A program made the position numbers and the translations under genes. This document shows, in pieces, positions 9,917 to 20,260 of a stretch of 64,000 bases of DNA (its first letter is position 1; each line of letters begins with the position of its first letter). The notes below the pieces were generated by a model that saw nothing but the letters and a program-made list of their open reading frames with translations, was not told the DNA's origin and did no database searches. The DNA lies in contig LT598465.1 in NCBI GenBank assembly GCA_900074745.1, forward strand, positions 1,350,339-1,414,338. Reading direction: 5' to 3'. The DNA is from Lachancea mirantina (Eukaryota; Ascomycota; Saccharomycetes; Saccharomycetales; Saccharomycetaceae).

Positions 9917-12900
9917 ATGGCAGAAGTCGAAGTCAGCAAGCCTTTGCTGAAGCTGAAGCTTCTGGAATCACTTCGTAAAGCCGACTTTACGTCGTTGGAA
10001 TCACTCGTTAAGACACAATTTCAACCACCTGAAGATCCTAGTGTAAAGGAAGTAGAGCAGCTAATTCTACACTATGCGGTGCAAGTGGCACCTTCACAAC
10101 TCGTCAAAGACATTGTGGAGCGGTGGACTGGAGACGGTGGATTGCATTTGAACCTTAACTTTCAGGATAACGAGGGAAACACTCCGTTGCATTTAGCTGC
10201 GTATCAATCTCGTGGAGACGTGGTAAATCTTCTTTTGAGTCGGCCAGGCATCAACGATTGCATTCTTAACAACTCGGGCCTCCAGCCAATCGAAATGTGC
10301 AAGAACTTGAATATCGCGCAGATGATGCAGGTCAAGCGCGCGGAATACGTCGCCGAAGTGGCCCAAGAGTTCCGGATCGCTTTCAATAACCGCGATTTTG
10401 GACATTTGGACCAGATCATGAGCAACGCTCGAAACGCAGAGCTTCTTGACATCAATGGGACCGATCCAGAAAGTGGAGATACCGTATTGCATGAATTCGT
10501 GCGGAAAAAGGATATTGAGATGTGTCGTTGGATTTTAGGTCACGGAGGAGATCCCTTCAAAAGAGACCGTAAGGGTCGGCTGCCAGTAGAACTGCTAGGC
10601 AAAGTATCGGGTACGGAGCAAACGTCTGGGAAGCCCTCTGTTGAGGTCGAATTAAAGCATCTCTTTGAGAAGGCTGCACGAGAACAGAGCGTTATCGATG
10701 TTGCTAGCAATCTTCACGAGCCTCCCACTTATAAGGGTTATTTAAGAAAATGGACCAATTTCGCACAAGGATATCGGTTGCGATGGTTCATTTTAGGTTC
10801 CGACGGAACTCTTTCGTACTACAAGGACCAAGCTGATACCAAAAATGCATGTCGCGGTTCTTTGAATATGTCTACTTGTTACTTGCACCTTGATTCCTCG
10901 GAGAAATTGAAATTTGAGATAGTCGGTGGCAGCGATGGGGCTGTCAGGTGGCATTTGAAGGGTAATCATCCAGTCGAGACGAATAAATGGGTTTGGGCTA
11001 TTCAAGGAGCTATTAGGTTTGCGAAGGATAGGGAAAAACTTATGAGGAACGCCAATGGATCAACCCCGCCGGGCCAGCTTCTCAATTCCTCGGCGGGACA
11101 CAAGGTAGGTGGACTTAACAAAAGCATGACGGCTTCCAATGCTCAGGCTATGCATTCTCTTCATACTAAATCCGGTAAGCATCAGCATCATAGATCTCTC
11201 AGCTCGATATCGTCGGTTTCGTCAAGCGACTATGACCTCAATGAACATTTGACCGCCAGCGGCAAGGACTACGTGGCCCGAGTTAGATCTAGGACCGGAA
11301 ATTCAACAGCCGCCTCTTTGCGTACCTCTGTTACAGGTGGGCAAAGCGCTAGATCAAGTCTCTTCAAAGGCGGATCTGGTGGTGAAGAAGCCAGCGAGAC
11401 GGGCTTGGATCCAGTTTCTGACATGAACAAGACTGCATCAGACTACGATGAGGACCTCAAAACAGAATACGGTCCGCACAACCAAGAGCTTGAAATTTTG
11501 CAAAGATCAATTTCTATTGAGCTTGCGTCTTTAAACGAGCTTTTGGAAAACTCTCAGCCTTCTGAGGCTGCAATGGAAGCCATAAAAAAGACCCTGACTG
11601 CCTTATCTCAGAACTTCAATCAACTCAACGTTTTATCTTCTACTAGGGATAAGAAGCTTATTAAAATGCTGACTAAACAGCGGGATGTTAACAACCTTTG
11701 GATAAAATCGGTCAAGGATCTTGAACTAGAATTAATTGAGAAAACCGAGCGTTTGAGCTCTCTTGATACAGAGAGAAAGAATTTAAAGAAGTTGCTTCAG
11801 AGAAAACTTCTAGAAGTGTCGGAGGCCGGTTATGCTAGCGAGAATTCAAGTGGTGCCCAAGACCCTGATCATCTAGCTCAGGAATCTGCAACTACAAAGC
11901 CCTTGGAGGAAATTGCAGACTTTATTAAATCCAACAAGGAAAAAGAGGAAGACTCAGAACTCGATGAATTTTTCGACGCTGACGATCTAGATGACCTAGA
12001 TAGAGAGGGAGAGAATGAAAGCGCTGCTCAGGACAAGAGATCACATGGAAGACCTCAATCAAAGGATGCAAGCGAGCAGTTAGAGGTCCCAGTTGCGAAT
12101 TATGAGAACCAGAAAGACGAAATTGTGAAGGAAAAGGATGTGCCCTCGATGGAAATTAGCGACAGTACTAAGAAAGATGCTGACGTAGAATTTACCGAAG
12201 CACAAAAGGAAAAAAGGGAGATGCTACTCAAAGAAGGGTCGTACTTGGGCTACGAAGATGGCGTCAGAACAAAGCTGAGGATAAGCAAGGATAATCGTCC
12301 AAAAATGAGTTTATGGTCTGTTTTGAAATCCATGATTGGCAAAGACATGACCAGGATGACTCTGCCTGTGACATTCAATGAGCCTACGTCTTTGCTTCAA
12401 AGAGTAGCAGAAGACCTTGAGTATTCCAATCTCCTTGATGAAGCGGCCACTTTTGAGGATTCAACCCTCAGAATGTTACACGTGGCTGTATTCTCAGCTT
12501 CTTCTTACGCATCTACCATCAAAAGGGTGGCTAAACCTTTCAATCCCCTCCTGGGTGAAACTTTTGAATATTCCAGACCCGATATGCATTACAGGTTCTT
12601 CACAGAACAAGTATCCCATCACCCAGTAATATCTGCAACATGGACAGAGTCCCCTAAATGGGATTTCTACGGTGAGTCAAATGTGGACTCAGACTTCAAC
12701 GGCAGATCATTTGATTTTAAACACTTGGGCTTATGGTATCTGAATATTAGGCCCGACTCGCAAACGGAAAGCGATCTCTACACATGGAAAAAGCCTAACA
12801 ACACGGTTGTAGGTATCCTCGTGGGTAATCCGCAAGTTGATAATTATGGTGACGTCGAAATTGTGAATCATACCAATGGAGATCGATGCTGCATCCATTT

Positions 12901-13492
12901 TAAAGCCCGCGGGTGGCGCTCATCGAGTGCCTATGAGTTGAAAGGTGAAGTTTACAATGGCAAAGGCGGAAAAGAATGGATATTTGGTGGACATTGGAAT
13001 GAGGCGATTTATGCAAAGAAAGTTTTGAAACCTAACTCTTCAGAGGAAATGCAATTAGAAAAAACAAAGGCAGGAATTCCAGCAACAGCAAGGAGTAAAA
13101 CGGGACCCCAGTCTGATGGGTCCAAGTTTCTAGTCTGGCATGCTCATAGTAGACCAGAAACTCCATTTAATCTGACGCAGTTTGCAATCACGTTGAACGC
13201 TCCACAACCGAAGTTGCTTCCATGGATCGCGCCGACGGACACAAGACACAGGCCTGATCAGCGCGCTATGGAAGAGGGTCGTTACGATGAGGCTGGTGAC
13301 GAAAAGCACCGTGTAGAACAAAAACAGAGGAAGGCTCGACGGGAAAGAGAGCTCAATCACGAAGAATACAAACCCAAGTGGTTCAAACAAGAGACTCATC
13401 CTGTGACCAAGCTGAAATACTGGAAATACCAGGGAGAATACTGGAAGCGCAGAAAAGACCATAAGCTTGGTGATTGTCCTGATATTTTCTGA
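9917..13492 (+). CDS. SWH1: Oxysterol-binding protein homologue Osh1/Swh1
   Basis: This 1191-residue protein has the length of S. cerevisiae Swh1 (1188). Ankyrin repeats lie at about 60-240 (DNEGNTPLHLAAYQSRGDVV) and a PH domain at about 272-370 (TYKGYLRKWTNFAQGYRLRW). A Ser-rich linker and coiled coil follow, then a FFAT-like motif near residue 685 (DEFFDADD; the classical form is EFFDAxE), and a C-terminal sterol/PI4P-binding domain from about 800. The family acts at ER contact sites through the VAP proteins Scs2/Scs22. The OSBP signature near residue 897 reads EQVSHHPV, not EQVSHHPP; the PI4P-binding His pair is kept. Position after YAT1 matches YAR042W. In S. cerevisiae the duplicate is OSH2. 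Confidence 0.95.
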   Translation: MAEVEVSKPLLKLKLLESLRKADFTSLESLVKTQFQPPEDPSVKEVEQLILHYAVQVAPSQLVKDIVERWTGDGGLHLNLNFQDNEGNTPLHLAAYQSRGDVVNLLLSRPGINDCILNNSGLQPIEMCKNLNIAQMMQVKRAEYVAEVAQEFRIAFNNRDFGHLDQIMSNARNAELLDINGTDPESGDTVLHEFVRKKDIEMCRWILGHGGDPFKRDRKGRLPVELLGKVSGTEQTSGKPSVEVELKHLFEKAAREQSVIDVASNLHEPPTYKGYLRKWTNFAQGYRLRWFILGSDGTLSYYKDQADTKNACRGSLNMSTCYLHLDSSEKLKFEIVGGSDGAVRWHLKGNHPVETNKWVWAIQGAIRFAKDREKLMRNANGSTPPGQLLNSSAGHKVGGLNKSMTASNAQAMHSLHTKSGKHQHHRSLSSISSVSSSDYDLNEHLTASGKDYVARVRSRTGNSTAASLRTSVTGGQSARSSLFKGGSGGEEASETGLDPVSDMNKTASDYDEDLKTEYGPHNQELEILQRSISIELASLNELLENSQPSEAAMEAIKKTLTALSQNFNQLNVLSSTRDKKLIKMLTKQRDVNNLWIKSVKDLELELIEKTERLSSLDTERKNLKKLLQRKLLEVSEAGYASENSSGAQDPDHLAQESATTKPLEEIADFIKSNKEKEEDSELDEFFDADDLDDLDREGENESAAQDKRSHGRPQSKDASEQLEVPVANYENQKDEIVKEKDVPSMEISDSTKKDADVEFTEAQKEKREMLLKEGSYLGYEDGVRTKLRISKDNRPKMSLWSVLKSMIGKDMTRMTLPVTFNEPTSLLQRVAEDLEYSNLLDEAATFEDSTLRMLHVAVFSASSYASTIKRVAKPFNPLLGETFEYSRPDMHYRFFTEQVSHHPVISATWTESPKWDFYGESNVDSDFNGRSFDFKHLGLWYLNIRPDSQTESDLYTWKKPNNTVVGILVGNPQVDNYGDVEIVNHTNGDRCCIHFKARGWRSSSAYELKGEVYNGKGGKEWIFGGHWNEAIYAKKVLKPNSSEEMQLEKTKAGIPATARSKTGPQSDGSKFLVWHAHSRPETPFNLTQFAITLNAPQPKLLPWIAPTDTRHRPDQRAMEEGRYDEAGDEKHRVEQKQRKARRERELNHEEYKPKWFKQETHPVTKLKYWKYQGEYWKRRKDHKLGDCPDIF

Positions 13493-13660
13493 AACCTTAA
13501 TATTAAATTAAAAAAATTACTTAATTGACCTAGGCTTGACGCTTGACGCTCGAGGCTCTCTGGAGTGAAATGTAGCCATCCTTTAGCACTTCTGTGGTCC
13601 GATGCCACCTTTAATCTTCAGCTGCAATATAGTTGAAAAGAGCCAGACCAGCAAAAATAT

Positions 13661-13733
13661 GGTCTCTAGCGGGATCGAACCGCTGATCCCCGCGTTATTA
13701 GCACGGTGCCTTAACCAACTGGGCCAAGAGACC
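13661..13733 (-). tRNA. tRNA-Ile(AAU)
   Basis: The minus strand reads a full cloverleaf. The acceptor stem GGTCTCT pairs with AGAGACC, the D-loop region reads GGCCCAGTTGGTTAAGGC, the anticodon loop CTAATAA carries AAT, and the T arm carries GGTTCGATCC. The sequence is essentially that of yeast tRNA-Ile(AAU). There is no intron and CCA is not encoded. It lies between SWH1 and ERG13. No flanking Ty or LTR remnant was recognised. Confidence 0.97.
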
Positions 13734-14353
13734 AGAACTTGTTATTGGAGGTTATGCAAGTTGTTGATAGCTGGCAAAAATCGCCCCAGATCGTCCCCTA
13801 GATTTACTACTAGTATTCTACTTCTCTATGCGATGGCTCCCGGCTAAGTAGTCTAGTTTAGAAACCAGATAAACCGCCGTCCTGGTACTTCAATTCAGTG
13901 AAAAAATTCTGTATAGTGTAGGTTTTCTCTAAGATATTTTCGACTGGCTCGATTTATTCTGTCTCATTGCCACTTTTCATGTTTAAAGCTATGAGCTGGT
14001 ATTCAGAAAGTTAAAAGAAACGGGTATCTCATCTCAAGACGCTACATGAGATCGTCGATACCTCCCATTGGAAAAGGAAAATTGGCCAATGGCCACTATA
14101 TTTGCAAGGTGTTCATTACTTGAGAGCTCTTGTTCATTAACATTGAGACCTTAAGTCAATCGGGAATACCGTCAGAAAGATGCGTATGACGTAGATTTGA
14201 TAATGCAGTGATAAAGCACCGGTAAAGCCGCCGAGTAATATCTAAGAAGACGCCGAACTCGTCTATTATCGGACAATGCGTTCCTGAAGTATCTTTCGCT
14301 CATATCGGCATCTTGGGCTTTCGCATGCTTAAACGAGAACATACATCGATATC

Positions 14354-14360
14354 TCGTATA
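14354..14360 (+). promoter_or_regulatory. TCGTATA sterol response element, ERG13
   Basis: TCGTATA is the heptamer bound by Upc2/Ecm22 at S. cerevisiae ergosterol genes. It lies about 200 bp before the ERG13 ATG and about 75 bp before the TATA box, a sensible distance. One exact copy is seen; function is inferred. Confidence 0.5.
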
Positions 14361-14431
14361 AGTCTTTTTTCTTTCATTTCTGCTGGCACGCGGCACGATA
14401 CTATAGAATGAAACGCGAGCGAGCGACACGG

Positions 14432-14439
14432 TATATAAG
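14432..14439 (+). promoter_or_regulatory. TATA box of ERG13
   Basis: TATATAAG lies 122 bp upstream of the ATG at 14561. This places transcription starts just before that ATG and argues against use of the in-frame TTG at 14489. Confidence 0.6.
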
Positions 14440-14560
14440 GACAGATCTTATATTTGTGAGAATCGGCTCGAGTACTGCGTTCACATAGTTGAGCAAAGCT
14501 TCATATTCGTTGAGAATTGACCAGCTCTCCAAACCGCGTCAAATTATTATATATTCCTTC

Positions 14561-15955
14561 ATGACGGAACAAAACCAGGTTAAAAGACAGAAGACTGAGG
14601 AGTCGTCAGCTAGACCCCAAAACGTCGGTATTAAGGGTATCGAAGTGTACATACCATCCCAATGCGTGAACCAGGCAGAACTGGAGAAATTTGATGGCGT
14701 TTCCGCTGGTAAATACACCATTGGCTTGGGTCAAACCAACATGGCTTTTGTGAACGATAGAGAAGACATCTACTCCATGAGTTTGACCGTTTTGCACAGA
14801 TTGCTAAAAAACTACAATGTCGACCCCAACAGCATTGGACGTCTGGAAGTCGGTACAGAGACCCTTCTCGACAAGTCCAAATCGGTCAAGTCGGTTTTGA
14901 CGCAACTTTTCCCCGAAAACAAGGACTTGGAAGGTGTAGACAATGTTAACGCCTGCTACGGTGGTACCAGCGCGCTTTTCAACTGTATCAGCTGGATCGA
15001 GTCGTCGTCTTGGGACGGCCGTGACGCCGTCGTGGTTTGTGGCGACATCGCAATTTACGACAAGGGAGCCGCCCGTCCCTCTGGCGGTGCCGGTACCGTG
15101 GCATTGCTGATCGGTCCTGATGCTCCATTGGTATTCGACCCCGCTAGAGGAACCTACATGGATCATGTTTACGATTTTTACAAGCCAGACTTCACCAGCG
15201 AATACCCTTACGTCGACGGCCACTTCTCGTTGAGTTGTTACGTCAAGGCGCTCGATCAAGCCTACAAGTCCTACTCCAAAAGAGCTATTGCCAAGGGATT
15301 GGTCGCGGAACCAGCTGGAGCCGAAGCTGTCAATGTCGCCAAGTATTTCGACTACAACGTTTTCCACGTTCCAACCTGCAAATTGGTGACTAAATCTTAC
15401 GGCCGTTTGCTGTACAACGACTTCAGAGCGAACCCATCTCTATATCCTGAAGTCGATGCCTCACTAGCTCAGGTCGATTACGAAGCAAGCCTTGTCGACA
15501 AGAGCATCGAGAAGACCTTCGTCGGCGTCGCCAAAGCTCTTCAGAAAAAGAAGGTCGACCCCTCTTTGATCGTCCCCACCAACACCGGTAACATGTACAC
15601 TGGTTCGACCTACTCATCCTTGGCATCCTTGATCTTCTACGTCGGGTCAGAGGCTTTGCAAGGAAAGCGAATCGGATTGTACTCTTACGGATCTGGCCTT
15701 GCAGCTTCTTTCTTCTCTTTGAAGGTTGTCGGCGACGTGTCGCACATTGTCAACGTTCTCAACATTGACAAGAAGTTGCAATCCAGAACTACCGAGTCTC
15801 CAGTGGACTACGAGGCTGCTATTAAGCTAAGAGAAGAAGCGCATTTGCAGAAGGATTTCGTTCCAAAGGGAACCACCGATCTGCTCCAACCTTCTACCTA
15901 CTACCTAACAAAGGTTGATGATAGATTCAGAAGAGAATATGCTCTCAAAGAGTAA
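14561..15955 (+). CDS. ERG13: HMG-CoA synthase
   Basis: This is a 464-residue enzyme from the ATG at 14561 ([11 protein letters not shown]). The frame continues upstream to a TTG, but no earlier ATG exists. The start corresponds to the internal MTELKKQK methionine of S. cerevisiae Erg13 (491 aa), so the extra S. cerevisiae N-terminus is absent here. It condenses acetyl-CoA with acetoacetyl-CoA to HMG-CoA in the mevalonate/ergosterol pathway. The acetyl-accepting Cys lies in [12 protein letters not shown], the His segment in [11 protein letters not shown], and GSGLAAS near the C-terminus shapes the active site. A TATA box and a TCGTATA element lie upstream. S. cerevisiae ERG13 (YML126C) neighbours RSC9 and MSC1, which occur nearby here too. 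Confidence 0.96.
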   Translation: MTEQNQVKRQKTEESSARPQNVGIKGIEVYIPSQCVNQAELEKFDGVSAGKYTIGLGQTNMAFVNDREDIYSMSLTVLHRLLKNYNVDPNSIGRLEVGTETLLDKSKSVKSVLTQLFPENKDLEGVDNVNACYGGTSALFNCISWIESSSWDGRDAVVVCGDIAIYDKGAARPSGGAGTVALLIGPDAPLVFDPARGTYMDHVYDFYKPDFTSEYPYVDGHFSLSCYVKALDQAYKSYSKRAIAKGLVAEPAGAEAVNVAKYFDYNVFHVPTCKLVTKSYGRLLYNDFRANPSLYPEVDASLAQVDYEASLVDKSIEKTFVGVAKALQKKKVDPSLIVPTNTGNMYTGSTYSSLASLIFYVGSEALQGKRIGLYSYGSGLAASFFSLKVVGDVSHIVNVLNIDKKLQSRTTESPVDYEAAIKLREEAHLQKDFVPKGTTDLLQPSTYYLTKVDDRFRREYALKE

Positions 15956-16498
15956 GTACCGGAGCTCCAACGATCACAAAAGTGTTCGCAGCTCGTACCT
16001 ATATAATATTGCTAAGCAAGAAATTTCGTTTCTGCTTCCAACGTCGTCGTTTTCGTCACAGGGAAGCCGTGAAAATCTTAGGAACCTCCGAAAACTCGGT
16101 AGACTCCAAAACTTGGCTCCTACTCAGTAGGAGACTCACTGCATGGCTTTGTCTATTTACCCTCTGTTCTATTGTGAGTTCTGTCTTCAAACCAGTTCAG
16201 TTTTGATGGCTTCTCGATACTTAAACGTCTATTGGCTGACAAGATGACTGGGATCGGCGGAAAAAATTGATTTATCCGGTTCGGCCTTTTGGCCAAGAGA
16301 GAAAAAAAAATAACCCCGGAGCACTCATTGAGCTGAACGTTGCATCAAAGAACCAAAGTGAGACGAAGCATCAAGGTATTGTGTCCATACAGCGCGACGA
16401 CTGTTAACAGAGTGTGCTCAAATACTCGAGATTAAATCACACTATTGGTGGACTTTTCTAAGGGGAACGTTACGATCTTTCGTCGTTGATCGACAGTA
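15956..16498. other. ERG13-RPM2 intergenic region
   Basis: This 543-bp region is the ERG13 3' end plus RPM2 promoter. The two overlapping plus frames of about 70 codons (15915-16206) share no family resemblance and probably occur by chance. An A-rich run lies near 16301-16311. Confidence 0.5.
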
Positions 16499-19400
16499 AT
16501 GGCTTTCCAATCTTTCAAATACAAGTTTTACTCTAAGGGCTATCATTGCTCTGCCCAAAAGTCTGCCACAGCGTTTTTTGAAAGTTCGTACCAGTATTTG
16601 AGACGCAACCAAGGTCTTGTTAGCCAAGAAACTTGGATTCCGTCGCAGCACTCTGGAGGCGTGAATCCTCATCCTGTTGTGGGTGCAAGCGTTAATTACA
16701 ACACAGTTGAATATGTTCTACAAAAAGAAGCAGCCGATGAGAATGGTCAGAGCTTGAACAAAGAGGATCACGAACAAAACGCAGAGAGACTCGAACGACG
16801 CACACGCGAAGGACGTAGACAGAGCTTTGGCGCGACTTCATCGCTCCATCCGCATAATGGACAGAGCTTAATGAGCCGAGTCAAGCCCGAAGAACTCTCG
16901 TACTTCCACAACCAGAAGAACGTGGTAATAAATCAAAAACTCTCCCAAAGCTATTACTCGACAGCTACAAATACTGAAAAGGCGAGTGCCGAGCACGTGA
17001 GTTCCTCAGCAGTGGCGCCCGTTACGCAGCATCGAGCGCCAATTCTCGAGGAACCCCCGTCTGAGACGCTCTCGCCTTGGGAGCCTGACACGGAGGAGAG
17101 TTTGAATCCACAAACATTTCTTAGAACTCAGGAAAAAGAGATAAGGAGGCATTTCGAGCAGAAAAACTTCAACAAGATAAATGCTCTATACCAGTCTTTG
17201 AAAAGAAATGAGATCGTGCCATCGTTGGAAATTTACTCGATGGTAATAGAATCCGTTTGCAAGCGGTCTCTTGACAACGATAACCTCGACAACAGAATGT
17301 TTCACCTTCTGAGCTGTTATCAAGACTTAATCACTAATAAATTGCGGCCCACGGAACAGATCTACAACATGGTGATAGGCGCTCTTTTTGAAGGCTCTAT
17401 AATGGCAAGTGTCTCGCACAATGACAACGGGCTTGATTTCTATAAAATTGCCGTCGATCTCTTTAGGGCTTCGAATGCCCACAAGAATCATGAATTTTCA
17501 AAGAGCGTTCTAGATTTTTCCCTTCTCGCCATGAATTTATACCCTGGATATGTTCAAATCGATTACGTGAGACATGCCTTGAACAACTCAAGCTTTTACG
17601 TCAAAGACGCTTTCTACTATGTGGCGATGTTACTTTACGCAAGATCCTTAAATGACAACGCAGAAGTTAAAAGAGTATACGGGGAGTTCAGAAACGCCTG
17701 TGCACTAAGCAAAGAACTTAGTCAAGGACAATACGAAGTTTACAGTGCGGCGTTAATGGGACTTGTAGAAACTGGGGACTTGCCAGTGGCTATAAAGTTG
17801 TTAGATAAGGTTTTGTCAGAGATTAGAGAGGAAGATGGAAGAGCTTTTAATATTGCGATGATTTTGAGCAATTTTATCCTCTCAGTCAGTAAACTGGACT
17901 CCGAGAAAGCTTATAACTTGCTGTTAAATTTTGCGAAATTGAGATGGGTTCCCGATTTGTCGTATGAGTTCCATTTGGCATTGTTGTCCAATAGCATGGA
18001 AAATTGGGATCTCTCCAAAAAAATCTATGACTACATTTACCCCATGAGGAGAGTACTCAAGCGCGAGAGACATGCTTTGAGCGATTATTTACTATCACCT
18101 GCGGACACTCACAACACATTTAACGTTTTTCTAGGCCGTGCTCTCCAATTGAATGAAACCGAAACCGTTATGAAAATTGTGGAAGAGTCAGTAGTAAAGT
18201 CATTCAAGTTTGATGTTTCACTTTACGGTGCGATTTTTAGGTTTTTCAAGGAGATCAAATGCCCGGAAGACTATCTCTTGCGGTTCATATCCACTCATGG
18301 AAACCTTATGGAGGAAGGTCAAGAAAGATTTGAATTTTTGAATGGTTTGATTGAAAGCTACCAATCCCAAGTAATCTTAACAAAAGTGACCGAAATGCCT
18401 TTTTTCGCTGACTCTTGCAGGTGTCTTAAGATATCGGATAGCAAAATCATTAACCACAGTGGTCTTATTGCATGCTTCCAGAGCTTGTGGCGCTCTCCTC
18501 AGACAATAGAGAAGTACGGTTACAATTTAGAACTTCATGGTATTGTAATATCGAGGTTTTGCGATCTCGAGAGCTATTATGCAGTGATGGAAAACGAGTT
18601 TCTTTTGAAGTTCAAGGAAGACATGACCGAGAGGTTCCAGAAGTTGGTCACTAATTATAGACGCCTCAATTTGGATCCCACGCAGGTCTCGGCGACTGTT
18701 GTCCAAGCAACGAAAATGATTGACATGCCCGAAGAACTGACCGAATATTTTGCCCATCCTGGTGATTGGGACAAATCTTACCCGCTCAATCTCGGATCCA
18801 TGATACGCAACTCCTATAAGACGGGCCTGAAGTCGTTTACGCGACTACGTGAATCTGGATACTGTTTTGACTATGACACATACCGAGAACTCATTCACAA
18901 AAAAAAAGTTGATGAAAATATAATCTCCATGTCTTTGAAACTATGCACCGATGACCAAGAGCTGAAATACTTGGCTAACTGCTTAGTCGTCAAAACCTTT
19001 AACCAGGACTTGGAAAGAGTCTTGTTACTTCATGCTGACTTCAGAGATAAAATACTTCCACACTTGAAGGATGAGTCGCTGTTGAGAATTGCTAAGAACA
19101 CCCGTGATATTCAAACGTTTATTCAAATCATTGACTTCCCAGCTAGGTTCCAAGGGATTTCCTCTCGAGTCGAAAATAGGTCTACTGTTGACTACATTTA
19201 CGACACTCTCTTCAAACAGAAGAAATACGAGCTGGTTGTTGAACTTAACGACCAATGTCCCGTCATGAACATACCGATTTTACTCAAATCAGCAATCAGA
19301 AGCGGGGACTATGCTCGTTACGAAGTTTTCTGCAAGAAGTTCCAATCCAAGCTTGGCGATGAAGGTACTAACATCAAGGCAGAATTTTTGATTAATAATG

Positions 19401-20092
19401 GGAAAGTTGATGAAGCTCTGAAGCTTCTGGAATCAGCTTTGACGAAAACTAAGCACCAAACTGGTGATTTATACACATTTGCCTTGTTTTTGAAAAGCTT
19501 TGACCGGCCTGTTTCATATTTCCCAAAGATTGAAAATACATTGCAACTTGCTAATATTTTATCTGCTCAAGACTCATTTCAGTCACAAGTTGCTTTGTAT
19601 CAAACAATGCTATCCGAAAATGCCGGTTTAGGAGGAAGGAACTTGTGCAACGCGGTGGCGGTAGAGATTTCAGACCAGTTGCTAAATAACTTGAGCGCTT
19701 CTCTTCAATTCATCGACTTGGGGAAGGAGAAGATGCTTGAAAAGATCGCCATGAAGCTCGGAAACTTTTATCGGATGAGAGTCTTCATGAAATTACCTGT
19801 ACTGGAGGAGTCTACTATGCAGAAGCTTCTGCACATCAATAGTATTGCTTTGCCCGACGAAGTGGATAATCTTTTCAACAACATTGTCGAGACAATCTAT
19901 TTGAACCCCAATACGCGACAGTTATATTTGAAAAATGATCTCATCTTCAATTTCCAATCGCAACAAATGATAGACCTTATAGACCAGGTTCAAACGTATT
20001 ACGAAATTGAAAAAAATGATGAAAATGCTGCCAAGGCCAAAGCATTCAGCTCGGTGTTGAAGAAACTTTACTACACATCTTCTACTGTTTGA
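16499..20092 (+). CDS. RPM2: Mitochondrial RNase P protein subunit Rpm2
   Basis: This 1197-residue protein compares with 1202 in S. cerevisiae Rpm2. The N-terminus (MAFQSFKYKFYSKGYHCSAQ, then YQYLRRNQGLV) matches Rpm2 (MAFKSFIYSKGYHRS) and resembles a mitochondrial targeting sequence. A low-complexity region follows to about residue 215, then helical-repeat (PPR-like) sequence, e.g. KINALYQSLKRNEIVPSLEI and RPTEQIYNMVIGALF. Rpm2 supports 5' processing of mitochondrial tRNAs with the mtDNA-encoded RNA, and has reported roles in translation and P-bodies. S. cerevisiae RPM2 is YML091C, next to PRE8. Here it separates ERG13 from RSC9, part of the interdigitated chromosome XIII order. Confidence 0.93.
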   Translation: MAFQSFKYKFYSKGYHCSAQKSATAFFESSYQYLRRNQGLVSQETWIPSQHSGGVNPHPVVGASVNYNTVEYVLQKEAADENGQSLNKEDHEQNAERLERRTREGRRQSFGATSSLHPHNGQSLMSRVKPEELSYFHNQKNVVINQKLSQSYYSTATNTEKASAEHVSSSAVAPVTQHRAPILEEPPSETLSPWEPDTEESLNPQTFLRTQEKEIRRHFEQKNFNKINALYQSLKRNEIVPSLEIYSMVIESVCKRSLDNDNLDNRMFHLLSCYQDLITNKLRPTEQIYNMVIGALFEGSIMASVSHNDNGLDFYKIAVDLFRASNAHKNHEFSKSVLDFSLLAMNLYPGYVQIDYVRHALNNSSFYVKDAFYYVAMLLYARSLNDNAEVKRVYGEFRNACALSKELSQGQYEVYSAALMGLVETGDLPVAIKLLDKVLSEIREEDGRAFNIAMILSNFILSVSKLDSEKAYNLLLNFAKLRWVPDLSYEFHLALLSNSMENWDLSKKIYDYIYPMRRVLKRERHALSDYLLSPADTHNTFNVFLGRALQLNETETVMKIVEESVVKSFKFDVSLYGAIFRFFKEIKCPEDYLLRFISTHGNLMEEGQERFEFLNGLIESYQSQVILTKVTEMPFFADSCRCLKISDSKIINHSGLIACFQSLWRSPQTIEKYGYNLELHGIVISRFCDLESYYAVMENEFLLKFKEDMTERFQKLVTNYRRLNLDPTQVSATVVQATKMIDMPEELTEYFAHPGDWDKSYPLNLGSMIRNSYKTGLKSFTRLRESGYCFDYDTYRELIHKKKVDENIISMSLKLCTDDQELKYLANCLVVKTFNQDLERVLLLHADFRDKILPHLKDESLLRIAKNTRDIQTFIQIIDFPARFQGISSRVENRSTVDYIYDTLFKQKKYELVVELNDQCPVMNIPILLKSAIRSGDYARYEVFCKKFQSKLGDEGTNIKAEFLINNGKVDEALKLLESALTKTKHQTGDLYTFALFLKSFDRPVSYFPKIENTLQLANILSAQDSFQSQVALYQTMLSENAGLGGRNLCNAVAVEISDQLLNNLSASLQFIDLGKEKMLEKIAMKLGNFYRMRVFMKLPVLEESTMQKLLHINSIALPDEVDNLFNNIVETIYLNPNTRQLYLKNDLIFNFQSQQMIDLIDQVQTYYEIEKNDENAAKAKAFSSVLKKLYYTSSTV

Positions 20093-20260
20093 CGCCAATA
20101 CTTTACAACTTTTAATGACCAATCACTTATCTTTATCTAAAATACAGATTGGATTTAGGGTTACATATATACTTTACGAATTTATGGAAATATCTTGCAC
20201 GACATGACTTACGGAGTGAAAGGAAGGATCTTGAATCCATGGTCAAGGTCATGGTTGTTG

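Larger units (their letters stand above)
13734..14560. other. tRNA-Ile to ERG13 intergenic region
   Basis: About 830 bp form the ERG13 promoter. A sterol-response-like heptamer and a TATA box lie in its last 210 bp. The distal half shows nothing recognisable. The minus frame at 14172-14429 is unrelated to any family I know. Confidence 0.5.

Noticed and set aside
14489-14560. N-terminal extension of ERG13
   Set aside because: The extended frame begins with TTG, not ATG. The TATA box at 14432 and the family alignment both support the ATG at 14561.
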